Source of the DNA: JANNWF01 sp041675805
GTDB lineage: Bacteria; Pseudomonadota; Gammaproteobacteria; Xanthomonadales; Xanthomonadaceae
Assembly (NCBI GenBank): GCA_041675805.1
Contig: JBAYTD010000091.1
Coordinates: 1 to 12,102 of the forward strand
Direction of reading: 5' to 3'
Length of the DNA: 12,102 bases
In this document: piece after piece, positions 1 through 7,952 of the stretch
How the letters are laid out: each line of letters starts with the position of its first letter
Position numbering within the stretch: position 1 is the first letter of the stretch
The notes under the pieces: model-generated
What the model was told of the DNA's origin: nothing
Database searches by the model: none
The model's input: the letters and a program-made list of their open reading frames with translations, nothing else
Program-made: the position numbers and the translations under genes

Positions 1-759
1 CTGGTGCTGGCCTGGACCTTCCTGCGTGGGCGCGGCGCGACGTTGTTGCGCGTGCACTGGCCGCTGCACCTGCTGCGCGGCGCGCTCGGCATCGCGATGA
101 TGTACGGCTTCGTCTACGGCTTGGCGCGGATGCCGATCTCCACCGCCTACGCCATCGTCTTCGTCGCGCCGTTGATGGTCACCGCGATGGCGGCGCTGCT
201 GCTCGGCGAAAAGGTCGGGCCGCGCCGCTGGGCCGCCATCGTGGTCGGTTTGCTCGGCGTCCTGGTGGTGCTGCGACCGACCGGCGAGGGCGTTGGCGCG
301 CTGGCCGGGCTGGCACTGGCACTGGCCGCGTTCGGCTATGCCGCAGCGGCGATCACCGTGCGCGTGCTGGCGCAGCGCGACAGTACCGAGGCGCTGGTGG
401 TCTGGTTCTTCGTCATCCTGGCGCTGGGTGCCGGTGCCCTGGCCTGGCCGGACTGGCAGCCGGTGCGGCGCGAGGACCTGTGGGTGATCGGCATGATCGG
501 CGTCTGCGGCTCGCTCGGCCAGGTGTTCCTGACCCACGCCTTCCGCCTCGGCCAGGCCTCGCAGATTGCGCCGCTGGAATACACCGGTCTGATCTGGGTG
601 GTGCTGCTCGACCTGGTGGTCTGGCGGGTGCTGCCGGATGCGATGACCTGGCTCGGTGCGGCGATCATCGTCGCCAGCGGGCTGTACCTGATCCGCCGCC
701 AGCGCATCCGCTCGGCGGAGATCACGGCACCGTGGTCGGCGGATCGTCCCGAAACCTGA
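1..759 (+). CDS. EamA/DMT-superfamily transporter, 5' partial
   Basis: This is an inner-membrane transporter of the drug/metabolite (EamA, RhaT-like) superfamily; the substrate cannot be told from sequence. The reading frame is open from base 1, and the gene starts upstream of the window. About 252 residues are visible against a usual 280-310, so roughly the first transmembrane helix is missing. Hydrophobic helices alternate with short loops through the whole product. The end of the first EamA repeat is recognisable as an Ala-Arg-Met-Pro stretch, a helix, Leu-Leu-Gly-Glu-Lys-Val, then a Gly-Val-Leu-Val-Val-Leu-Arg-Pro helix end. The second repeat ends with a matching Gly-Leu-Tyr-Leu-Ile-Arg-Arg. 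The GTG at 4 is only the first in-window start-like codon and is not the true start. The 3' end overlaps the tail of the opposite-strand MscS gene by 38 nt. Family confidence is high; function is open. Confidence 0.87.
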   Translation: MVLAWTFLRGRGATLLRVHWPLHLLRGALGIAMMYGFVYGLARMPISTAYAIVFVAPLMVTAMAALLLGEKVGPRRWAAIVVGLLGVLVVLRPTGEGVGALAGLALALAAFGYAAAAITVRVLAQRDSTEALVVWFFVILALGAGALAWPDWQPVRREDLWVIGMIGVCGSLGQVFLTHAFRLGQASQIAPLEYTGLIWVVLLDLVVWRVLPDAMTWLGAAIIVASGLYLIRRQRIRSAEITAPWSADRPET

Positions 760-1339
760 GCGGCTGGTTCCCGGCTGCCGGTGGCAGGCGGCGTACGGCA
801 CGCTGGAAGAACAGGTTGTTGGGAATCTGCAGCGCGCTGTCCGGCTGGCCCTCGCGCTGTTCGCGCAGCGTGGTGAAGATCATGTTGATGTCGACCACCT
901 GGCCCTTGAGTCCGGGTTTCTCGCCGTTCTCGATGAGCTCGACCACGTCGTACAGGCGAAACGGCCGGGTGAACAGGATCAGCAGGGTGCAGAAGATGTT
1001 GGAAAGCACGCTCCAGGCGGCGAAAAAGGCCACCGCGCCGACCGCCGCAAAGCCGGTGAAGGCAGTCCACAGCACGGCCCCGGACACGCCCAGCCGCTCC
1101 AGCACCAGCAGCAGGGCCAGTGCGTAGACGATGCCGCTGAGGATGCGCCGGGCACCGATGGCCATCGCGGCGGGGAAGCGGTAGCGCGCGTCGAGGCGAT
1201 TGATCAGGCGCACGAACAGGCGTCGCAGCAGCCAGGCGACAAACAGGATCAGCAGCACCTGCGCCAGCGGCACGATCAGGCCCAGCCACTCCTCGATCCA
1301 CGGCGGCAGGACTAGATCCCCGGGCAGTTCCGCGCTCAA
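722..1339 (-). CDS. Small MscS-family mechanosensitive ion channel
   Basis: Predicted inner-membrane tension-gated channel of the MscS family, 205 residues. Helices are visible at about 19-45 and 64-83. A Gly/Ala-rich pore helix follows at about 96-123, then the family signature Arg-Pro-Phe-Arg at 125-128, as in MscS TM3 running into the beta domain. The beta domain continues with Gly-Gln-Val-Val at 146-149, a Phe-Thr-Thr-Leu-Arg stretch at 155-159 and Ile-Pro-Asn-Asn at 172-175. The protein stops about 30 residues after that, so the C-terminal alpha-beta cage of E. coli MscS (286 aa) is absent. TTG at 1339 is the only plausible start ahead of the first helix. It overlaps the upstream macroglobulin stop codon (TTGA), with an AGGTG at 1348-1352 as a possible ribosome site, so translational coupling is likely. 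Whether the truncated form gates as a channel is not known. Confidence 0.83.
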   Translation of the reverse strand: MSAELPGDLVLPPWIEEWLGLIVPLAQVLLILFVAWLLRRLFVRLINRLDARYRFPAAMAIGARRILSGIVYALALLLVLERLGVSGAVLWTAFTGFAAVGAVAFFAAWSVLSNIFCTLLILFTRPFRLYDVVELIENGEKPGLKGQVVDINMIFTTLREQREGQPDSALQIPNNLFFQRAVRRLPPAAGNQPLRFRDDPPTTVP

Positions 1340-4300
1340 GGCGGCAGCACCTGCAGCGTGGCCGGCTCGGCCTTGCCGATGCCGTACAGGCGCGGCCGGT
1401 ACATGTCCTCGATGTAGGGCATCGGCACGGCGTAGCGGCCCGGCGAAACGGCGCGGACCAAGTAGTACAGGTTGGCCTGGCCATCGGCCCACAGTTTGAT
1501 TGCGGCGACGTAGCGGTCGTCGCGGTACTCCTCGTGGCGGATGTCGGCACCCCAGCGACGGTCGCTGAGGGGCGTGCCGTCGATCAGCAGCGCCTGCAGC
1601 GTTTCGCTGTCGCCGAGATCGAGGTTCTCCACTTCCAGGCCGGCCGGCAGCAGGTCGGTGATCAGCGCATCCGGCACGTTTTCGCTGGCCGAGACTTGCA
1701 GCCGGGCGATCAGGGTTTCGCCCTCGCGCAGGCTGTCGCCGGCGAACAGGCTGCCGTCCATGCGATACCAGTGGCGACGGATGCGCAGCACGTCCTCGCG
1801 CACCGCCGGTGCGCGGGTCGGCGCGCCGATGGCGTCCTCGGCGATCCACACCTCGCCGTCGACGCTCAGCTCCAGCGTCGCCTCCGCGCCGCGCGGCTCC
1901 AGCTCGAAGGAATACATCGTCACCGGCGGCAGGTCGATGCGGCGCTGGCCGATCCGCACGCTGCCGGACAGCGGCGGCGCATCGGCGGCAAGCAGTTGCC
2001 GGCCGAGGCGGAACACGGCGAGTTGCTCCTGCGTGCTGAGCTGATGCTCGCGCACGGACGGGTCGCGCAGTTCGCGCGCCAGTTCGATCAGCCGGGCGCG
2101 ATGCTCGGCGCTGGCCAGGTCGTGCTCGTGCAGCAGGGCCAGCATCAGCGCCTCGTCGCGGATGCGCGAGCCGTAGTCGCCGAGGTAGCGCGGTCGCGCG
2201 TCCTCTTTCTGCATCGCCTCGGCGATGGCGGCGTCGCCGCGCGGCTGGTCGCCCTGCAGGCGCAGGGCCAGGCCCAGTTGCAGCAATGGCAGGGCGGTCA
2301 GCGACTTGTCGCGTTCGTGCGCGTACAGGTTGCGCAGCGAACCCAGCGGCGCGCGCCCGGTTTTCGCCAGCACATAGCCGGCGTGGGCGCTGGCGGCGAA
2401 GCGCAGGTGCTGGGCGTGGTCGTAGCTGTAATAGCCGTCGCCGCCGGTCAGCAGTTCCTCGTTGAGCCGTGCCAGCGCGCGGTCCAGCATCGTGGTCGGG
2501 ATGGCGTGCCCGGCCTCGCGCGCGGCCAGCAGCATTTCGGCGATGAAGGCGGTCATCTGCGGCTGCGCCCAACTGTCGCCGGGCCAGAAGCCGAACTGGC
2601 CGTTGGACAGTTGCAGTGCGGCCAGGCGGTTGAAGCCGTTCTCGATCATCCGCTGTCGCCGCGATGCCTCGATGGGATCAAGGCCGAAGCGCGTCGCGGT
2701 CTCCTCGTCCAGCCACAGCAGCGGCCACAGCCGGCTGCTGGTCTGCTCGGCGCAGCCGTGCGGATAGTCGATCAGGCCCTGCACCGCGCGGGCGAACGGC
2801 AACGGCGGCGCGCTCGACAGGCTGACCTGGACGCGGGCGCTGTCCGCCACCAGACCGTTGATCGGGCCGCGACCCAGGGCCACGCTGCCCGGCCCTTGCT
2901 GGACGCGGGAGCGGGCATTGCGCTGCGCCGGCCAGGCCGGGCGCACGGTCAGTTCGAACTGGCGCTCGATTTGTCCGCCGTCATGGCTGGCCGCGACGCT
3001 GAAGCGGCCGATGCCCTCGCCGGGCAGGGCGCGCAGCGCAAAGCCCAGCGTGCGCCGCGCGCCATCGGCCAATTCCACCGTCTGCGCTTCGCCGTCGATG
3101 GCGAGCAGGGCATGGGCCGTGGCCTCGACGCGGTAACGCCGGGTTTCGCCGCTGAGGTTCTGCAGGTCGACGGTCACCCGGCTCTGGTCGCCGCCGGCCA
3201 TGGCGCGCGGGGTGCTGACTTCCAGCACCAGCGGCGCACGCACCCTGGTTTCCGCCTGCGCCTTGCCGTAGCGGTCTTCGCCGTAGGCCAGCGCGGCGAT
3301 GCGCAGCGCGCCGTTGAAGTCGGGCATGGCAAAGCCCAGTTGCGCGCGGCCCTCGTCGTCGAAAGCCACCGGCGCATGATGCAGGGCGACGGTCTGCACG
3401 CGCGCGGTGGGCCGGCGCGCCTGCGGCAGGGCGGCCAGCGCGGCGTCGCCGCCGTAGCGCAGGCGGGCGCGTTCGCCGCGCAGGCGCTCGATCACCCGGC
3501 CGTAGACATCGCGACTTTCCACGCCCAGCGCGCGGCGGGCGAGGAAATGCGCGGCGGCGTCGGGCAGGGCGTAGCCGGTCAGCGACAGGATGCCCTGGTC
3601 GACCGCCTCGACCACGACATGGCCGCGCTGCCCGGCCAGTTGCGGCGCATGCAGGCGGATGTCGAGGGTTTCGCCGGGGCGAACCAGTTCCGCCGCCTCG
3701 ATGCGCAGATCCAGGTCGCGGTCGCCGCGGCTGATCGGCAGATGGGCGATGCCGACCGCGCGTTGCGGGCCGCCGCTCGCCGCCGCGCTGGCCGGGCGGA
3801 ACACCAGGGCGGTCAGGTAAACATCGTGGCGCTGCCATTCGGGCGCGACTTTCAGGTTCAGCCGCGCGCCGGGCGAGGCATCGAAGGCTTGCCGGTGCAG
3901 GACGCCATCGCTGGATTCCACCAGCAGCACGCCGGGACCGGGATGCGGCGGCGTCAGGGTCACTTCCAGCGTGTCGCCGGCGCGGTAGCCGGTCTTGTCC
4001 AGCGCCAGCTTGACCTTGTCCGGACGCGCGTCGAGGCCGCGGTTGGCGTCGTTCCAGCTCCAGCCGGCGGTAAACGGATAGCGCATCGTCAGCCCGCTTT
4101 GCGGATCGCGGATTTCCAGCCGGTAGTCACCCCATTCGACGCGCAGCGAGAGCTGTCCGGGGCGCTGGCCGTCCAGCGCCAGGGTCTGCGTGTCGACGCT
4201 CTGGAAGCGGCGGGTGTAGTCGCTGCGCCAGCCCTCGCCATCGACCCAGCTCCAGCGATAGTCGCGCTCCTCGCGCAGCAGGGTCACTTCCAGGTTGGCG

Positions 4301-6228
4301 GCCGCCGACAGCCGGCCCTGGGCATCGGCGCGCAGCACCTCGAAGCCGACCGCTGCATTGGCCGGCGCGCCTTCGTCCTCGTCGAACAACGGGCGTACGC
4401 CGACCAGGAACTCGGCCGGCCAGATGGTGCGGACCAGCGAGCGGCGCACGGCGCGGCCACCGGACTCGAACAGGCTGGCGGCCAGCCGCAGTTGCACCGG
4501 CGCGGTGCTGGCGGCGAGCTGCTCGGGCAGCGGCAATTGATGCTCGCCGACACCGCTGTCCGGCAGTTTCTCGTCCAGCACCGGCAGCGCCTCGGCTGGC
4601 GTTTCGACGGTCGGATCGCCGAAACGGTAATCCGGCAGGCTGGCGACCGGGCGGGTGTCCGGGCGCAGCAGCAGCTCCGCCTTGATCCGGTTGCCGGCGG
4701 CGGGCGCGCCGTACAGATAGGCACCTTCGATGCGCAGCGGCAACGGCTGGCCGGGCGCGAGCGGCTGCTGCGGGCTGTCCAGGGTCAGCTTGAGGCGCTC
4801 CGGCAGGAACTCCTCGACGCGGAAATCGAAGCGACCGACCGGCTCGCCCTTGTCCGGGTCCAGACGCAGTTCCAGGCTCCAGCGGCCGGTGGCGGCGTCC
4901 TCGGCGATCGGGCGCTCGAACCGGTAATAGCCCAGTTCGCCCGGCTCCAGCGTGCGCGCCGCCAATTGCCGGCCATCGGGCTGGCGCAGGCGGGCGAACA
5001 GCGGCGGCGGATGTGGCAGCGCACGGCCGTCGGCGTCGCGCAGCAGGATCGACACCTGCAAGGGTTCGCCGGGGCGATACAGATCGCGGCCGGACCAGGC
5101 GTAGGCATCCAGATCGGTGTACGGCCGGCCGTCGACGACGAAATCGCTCAGGTCCAGCGCCGGCTGGCGGAACGGCAACAAGGTCAGCTCGCCGCCGGCG
5201 CGGGCGATCAGCACGTCTTCGGGTTTCGGGCGGTAGTCGAAGGACACCTGGCCGGCACCATCGGTGCTGCCTTCCAGCAGCGTCTTGCCGTGCTTGTCCA
5301 GCACCTCGACCTGGACCCCGCCGCGCGGCTGGCCGCTGTCCAGCGAAGCGACGTGTACCGACAGCCTGCGCCCGGCGCTGCGCGCATGCAGGCCGAGGTC
5401 GGTGACCATGTAATGGGTGGTTTCCAGTTGGCCATCGAACTGGCCGGGACGCTTCATCACCGCCACATACAGGCCGGGTGGACGCAGTTCGGTGATCGTC
5501 TGCACCGGCAACAGGGCGATGTTGCGCTCGTTGCGGATATCCGGCAGGGCGAAACGGTTGGCGTAGACCGGCTCGGCCAGCCGGCTCATCTCCTCCAGTT
5601 GCCACCAGCTGCGCTGGCCGTTGCGCTGCCAGCGGGCGAAGAAATCGGAATAGGACGACGGCTTGACGCGGTAGAACTCGACATCCGCCTCGTTGGCATT
5701 GACCGCCACCAGCGGCAGGCCATCGCTGCCGCGCGCCGGCAGGATGCTGCCCTGGCTGGCGAAGCCGAGCAGCGCCGGCAACTCTCCGGAATGGACGCTG
5801 GACTCGAGCCGCTGGCCGAGCAGGCTGCCATCGGCGGCTTCCAGCTCCGCCGCCACACTCACGCTGAAAGTCTGGTTGGCGGCGACGTAGGGAAAGCGCA
5901 GCAGGGTGCTGTCATCGCCTTCCAGCATCCAGCCGCCGCTCTGCGCCGCGCCCTGCGCATCCTTGACCTGGATGCGCTCGTCGAACGGCTGCCCGGCCGC
6001 CAGCGGACGGTTGAAGCGCAGCAGCAAGGAGGGCCGGCCTTCGTAAGGATCGCCGCTGGCACCGAGCAGGGCGAACCGGCCGCCGTCCTCGACCTGCCCG
6101 GGCTCGACCGGCACCGGCGGCGTTTCCTGCCGGCCGCCGCAGGCGACGAGGGCCAGCAGCAGGCAGGGCAGCAGCCAGTGCAGCGGGCGCCAGGAGCGCG
6201 CGGGAGTCGCCACGGATGGGTCCGGCAT
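1336..6228 (-). CDS. Bacterial alpha-2-macroglobulin lipoprotein with thioester
   Basis: Large periplasmic protease-trap protein of the bacterial alpha-2-macroglobulin family (YfhM/ECAM type), 1630 residues; E. coli YfhM is about 1650. A hydrophobic signal segment (about 16-29) ends in the lipobox Leu-Val-Ala-Cys30-Gly, so it is a lipoprotein. It has Gly at +2, not the Asp inner-membrane retention signal. An MG2-like domain shows Tyr-Arg-Pro-Gly-Glu at 384-388, and a bait-region-like domain lies near 735-770. A classical A2M domain starts at about 950 (Phe-Asp-Phe style motif Met-Pro-Asp-Phe-Asn-Gly). The thioester motif is Gly-Cys1159-Ala-Glu-Gln1162, followed by the helical thioester domain to about 1400 and a C-terminal bMG10-like domain from about 1510. 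In this family a protease that cuts the bait region is trapped and covalently bound by the thioester. ATG 6228 has GAGG just upstream and places the signal peptide at the N-terminus; the open frame further upstream (to 6327) is not needed. It is followed directly by the MscS gene. Confidence 0.94.
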   Translation of the reverse strand: MPDPSVATPARSWRPLHWLLPCLLLALVACGGRQETPPVPVEPGQVEDGGRFALLGASGDPYEGRPSLLLRFNRPLAAGQPFDERIQVKDAQGAAQSGGWMLEGDDSTLLRFPYVAANQTFSVSVAAELEAADGSLLGQRLESSVHSGELPALLGFASQGSILPARGSDGLPLVAVNANEADVEFYRVKPSSYSDFFARWQRNGQRSWWQLEEMSRLAEPVYANRFALPDIRNERNIALLPVQTITELRPPGLYVAVMKRPGQFDGQLETTHYMVTDLGLHARSAGRRLSVHVASLDSGQPRGGVQVEVLDKHGKTLLEGSTDGAGQVSFDYRPKPEDVLIARAGGELTLLPFRQPALDLSDFVVDGRPYTDLDAYAWSGRDLYRPGEPLQVSILLRDADGRALPHPPPLFARLRQPDGRQLAARTLEPGELGYYRFERPIAEDAATGRWSLELRLDPDKGEPVGRFDFRVEEFLPERLKLTLDSPQQPLAPGQPLPLRIEGAYLYGAPAAGNRIKAELLLRPDTRPVASLPDYRFGDPTVETPAEALPVLDEKLPDSGVGEHQLPLPEQLAASTAPVQLRLAASLFESGGRAVRRSLVRTIWPAEFLVGVRPLFDEDEGAPANAAVGFEVLRADAQGRLSAAANLEVTLLREERDYRWSWVDGEGWRSDYTRRFQSVDTQTLALDGQRPGQLSLRVEWGDYRLEIRDPQSGLTMRYPFTAGWSWNDANRGLDARPDKVKLALDKTGYRAGDTLEVTLTPPHPGPGVLLVESSDGVLHRQAFDASPGARLNLKVAPEWQRHDVYLTALVFRPASAAASGGPQRAVGIAHLPISRGDRDLDLRIEAAELVRPGETLDIRLHAPQLAGQRGHVVVEAVDQGILSLTGYALPDAAAHFLARRALGVESRDVYGRVIERLRGERARLRYGGDAALAALPQARRPTARVQTVALHHAPVAFDDEGRAQLGFAMPDFNGALRIAALAYGEDRYGKAQAETRVRAPLVLEVSTPRAMAGGDQSRVTVDLQNLSGETRRYRVEATAHALLAIDGEAQTVELADGARRTLGFALRALPGEGIGRFSVAASHDGGQIERQFELTVRPAWPAQRNARSRVQQGPGSVALGRGPINGLVADSARVQVSLSSAPPLPFARAVQGLIDYPHGCAEQTSSRLWPLLWLDEETATRFGLDPIEASRRQRMIENGFNRLAALQLSNGQFGFWPGDSWAQPQMTAFIAEMLLAAREAGHAIPTTMLDRALARLNEELLTGGDGYYSYDHAQHLRFAASAHAGYVLAKTGRAPLGSLRNLYAHERDKSLTALPLLQLGLALRLQGDQPRGDAAIAEAMQKEDARPRYLGDYGSRIRDEALMLALLHEHDLASAEHRARLIELARELRDPSVREHQLSTQEQLAVFRLGRQLLAADAPPLSGSVRIGQRRIDLPPVTMYSFELEPRGAEATLELSVDGEVWIAEDAIGAPTRAPAVREDVLRIRRHWYRMDGSLFAGDSLREGETLIARLQVSASENVPDALITDLLPAGLEVENLDLGDSETLQALLIDGTPLSDRRWGADIRHEEYRDDRYVAAIKLWADGQANLYYLVRAVSPGRYAVPMPYIEDMYRPRLYGIGKAEPATLQVLPP

Positions 6229-6264
6229 GGTCGGCCTCGTTCTGGATGGTCGTTGCTGGCGCGA

Positions 6265-6292
6265 AGTATAGGCGTCCGCCCTCGCGGCTGAA
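6265..6292 (-). promoter_or_regulatory. Candidate promoter for the macroglobulin-MscS unit
   Basis: On the minus strand a TATACT (-10 like, five of six consensus bases) covers 6265-6270, about 37 nt before the macroglobulin ATG. A weak TTCAGC at 6287-6292 sits 16 bp upstream as a possible -35. The call rests on the -10 only. Confidence 0.4.
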
Positions 6293-6294
6293 GG

Positions 6295-6324
6295 TTGACG
6301 CCCGCTTTGCCGGCCGCGCACCAT
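6295..6324 (+). promoter_or_regulatory. Candidate promoter for the wax ester synthase gene
   Basis: TTGACG at 6295-6300 matches five of six -35 consensus bases. The -10 position 18 bp later (CACCAT, 6319-6324) is poor. It lies back to back with the candidate macroglobulin promoter, so the two -35 regions are nearly adjacent. Confidence 0.3.
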
Positions 6325-6353
6325 CATCGGGCATTCAGGGCGCGGAGACGGGC

Positions 6354-7805
6354 ATGCAGACGGCGCGCGCGCGGCGCGACACGATGGCCAAGGCGGATCT
6401 CGCCTGGCTGCGCATGGAGCAGCCGGACAACCTGATGATGATCACCGGCGTGATGATCCTCGCCGCGCCGCTGGATCTCGACACCCTGCGCCAGCGCGTG
6501 GCGCAGCGCTTCCGCGCCTATCCGCGCTTTCGCCAGCGCCCGGTCGACCTGGAAGTGCTCGCCTACTGGGAAACCGACCCCGGTTTCGACCTGTCATGGC
6601 ATGTGCAAGGCCTCGAATTGCCCGGCTCAGCGGGCGAACGCGAGCTTCAGCAACGGGTCGGCGAACTGGCCTCGACGCCGCTCGACACCGCCCGGCCGCT
6701 GTGGCAATTCCATCTGCTGGCGGATTACCTCGGCGGCAGCGCCGTGGTCGCTCGCATCCATCATTGCTACGCCGACGGCCTCGCCCTGGTCCAGGTGCTG
6801 CGCACGCTGACCGACCCCGGCCCCGACTTCGCCGCGCCGGTACCTGACGACCCGCCGCCCTGGCCGGACCAGCACGAGTACGGCGATGGCGGCGGTTTGT
6901 TCGGCCCGGTCATCGAACAGTTCGGCCAGGCGGTGCAGCGCGTCGAAGAGGTCATGAAGCGCACCTCCGGCCTGCTGCGCAAGGGCCTCGACCTCTACCA
7001 CGACCCGGCCCGCGCCGTGGCGCTGGCCCGCGATGGCGGCGACATCGTTGCCGAACTGGCGCAGGCACTGGCCCTGCCGGACGACCACGCCACCGCCCTG
7101 CAAGGCCCGCTGGGTGGCAGCAAGCGCTGCGCCTGGGCCGAGCCGCTGGACCTCGACGAGGTCAAGGCGGTCGGTCGCGGCTACGGTTGCAGCGTCAACG
7201 ACGTGCTGCTGTCGGTGGCCGCCGGTGCCCTGCGCGGGCATCTCCTGGAACGCGGCGATGCGCTCGACGGCGTCGACATCCGCGCCATGACGCCGGTCAA
7301 CCTGCGCCGCAGCATCCGCCCCGGAGAACTGGGCAACCAGTTCGGCCTGGTCTTTCTCGACCTGCCGATCGGCGAGGCGGACCCGGTGCAGCGCCTGCGC
7401 CAGGTCCACCGCAACATGGACCGGCTCAAGGCATCCCGACAGGCGCAGGCGACCTGCGGCGCGCTGGCCGCGCTGGGCATGTCCGCCTCCCCCGTGCAAC
7501 GCGCCGCGCTGGATTTCCTCACCCGCAAGGCCAGCCTCGTCGCCACCAACGTCCCCGGCCCGCGCAAACCGCTCTACCTCGCCGGCCGCCGCATCGACCG
7601 GCTGATGTTCTGGGTGCCGCAAAGCGGCCGCATCGGCACCGGCATCAGCCTGTTCAGCCACCAGGGCCGCGTCCACTTCGGACTGATCGCCGACGCCGAG
7701 CGAATCCCCGACCCGGCCGACGTCACCCGCCGCTTCAAACCCGAGTTCGAACGCCTGCTCTACACCTTGCTGATGTCGGAGTGGGAGGTGGCGGGGGAGG
7801 GGTGA
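6354..7805 (+). CDS. Wax ester synthase / diacylglycerol O-acyltransferase (WS/DGAT)
   Basis: Enzyme of the bifunctional WS/DGAT family, 483 residues, within the usual 450-500. It transfers an acyl group from acyl-CoA to a long-chain alcohol (wax ester) or diacylglycerol (triacylglycerol) for storage lipid made at the inner membrane. The catalytic motif HHxxxDG is present as His136-His137-Cys-Tyr-Ala-Asp141-Gly142, with His137 the expected general base. The family PLW motif is at 115-117, and the conserved Asn-Asp pair with a following Val-Leu-Leu is at 282-286. The C-terminal half has the typical Asn-Val-Pro-Gly-Pro stretch. ATG 6354 has GGAG about 7 nt upstream. ATG 6384 is an alternative but lacks a ribosome site, and an in-frame ATG at 6216 would run through the divergent promoter region. 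It is divergent from the macroglobulin gene. Wax-ester versus triacylglycerol preference cannot be read from the sequence. Confidence 0.92.
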   Translation: MQTARARRDTMAKADLAWLRMEQPDNLMMITGVMILAAPLDLDTLRQRVAQRFRAYPRFRQRPVDLEVLAYWETDPGFDLSWHVQGLELPGSAGERELQQRVGELASTPLDTARPLWQFHLLADYLGGSAVVARIHHCYADGLALVQVLRTLTDPGPDFAAPVPDDPPPWPDQHEYGDGGGLFGPVIEQFGQAVQRVEEVMKRTSGLLRKGLDLYHDPARAVALARDGGDIVAELAQALALPDDHATALQGPLGGSKRCAWAEPLDLDEVKAVGRGYGCSVNDVLLSVAAGALRGHLLERGDALDGVDIRAMTPVNLRRSIRPGELGNQFGLVFLDLPIGEADPVQRLRQVHRNMDRLKASRQAQATCGALAALGMSASPVQRAALDFLTRKASLVATNVPGPRKPLYLAGRRIDRLMFWVPQSGRIGTGISLFSHQGRVHFGLIADAERIPDPADVTRRFKPEFERLLYTLLMSEWEVAGEG

Positions 7806-7871
7806 AGGTGTGCGGCAGAGTGCCACAAACCGTATCCACTACTGGTAGAGTTCGTGAATAACTGTGAATTT

Positions 7872-7901
7872 GCGGATATCCGCTCGCATACGGCTTAGAA
7901 T
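7872..7901 (+). promoter_or_regulatory. Candidate promoter with perfect palindrome, upstream of the sorted surface protein
   Basis: TAGAAT at 7896-7901 is a good -10 (five of six). The -35 window is filled by a perfect 12-bp palindrome, GCGGATATCCGC (7872-7883), and no consensus -35 hexamer is present. This layout fits a promoter needing an activator or blocked by a dimeric regulator, but that is inference. The region 7806-7952 holds no gene. Confidence 0.35.
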
Positions 7902-7952
7902 GGGCGGGCCATCGCATGGGCTTGCAACCGTGATTCAAACAGGAGTGCTGTC

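Noticed and set aside
1340..2572. Upstream extension of the MscS reading frame inside the macroglobulin gene
   Set aside because: This part is low-complexity Arg/Ala/Gly sequence in an alternative frame. MscS similarity begins only after the TTG at 1339.
1534..6291. Open frame of 1585 codons on the plus strand opposite the macroglobulin gene
   Set aside because: It is the antisense shadow of a long GC-rich gene, where stop codons are rare. Its product is rich in Gln, Arg, Ala and Gly with no domain pattern, and the opposite strand carries clear macroglobulin motifs.
6229..6327. N-terminal extension of the macroglobulin by 33 residues
   Set aside because: It would push the lipoprotein signal away from the N-terminus and overlap the candidate promoter; ATG 6228 has a ribosome site.
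6627..7826. 399-codon frame opposite the WS/DGAT gene
   Set aside because: It is an antisense shadow without recognisable domains; WS/DGAT catalytic motifs are on the plus strand.
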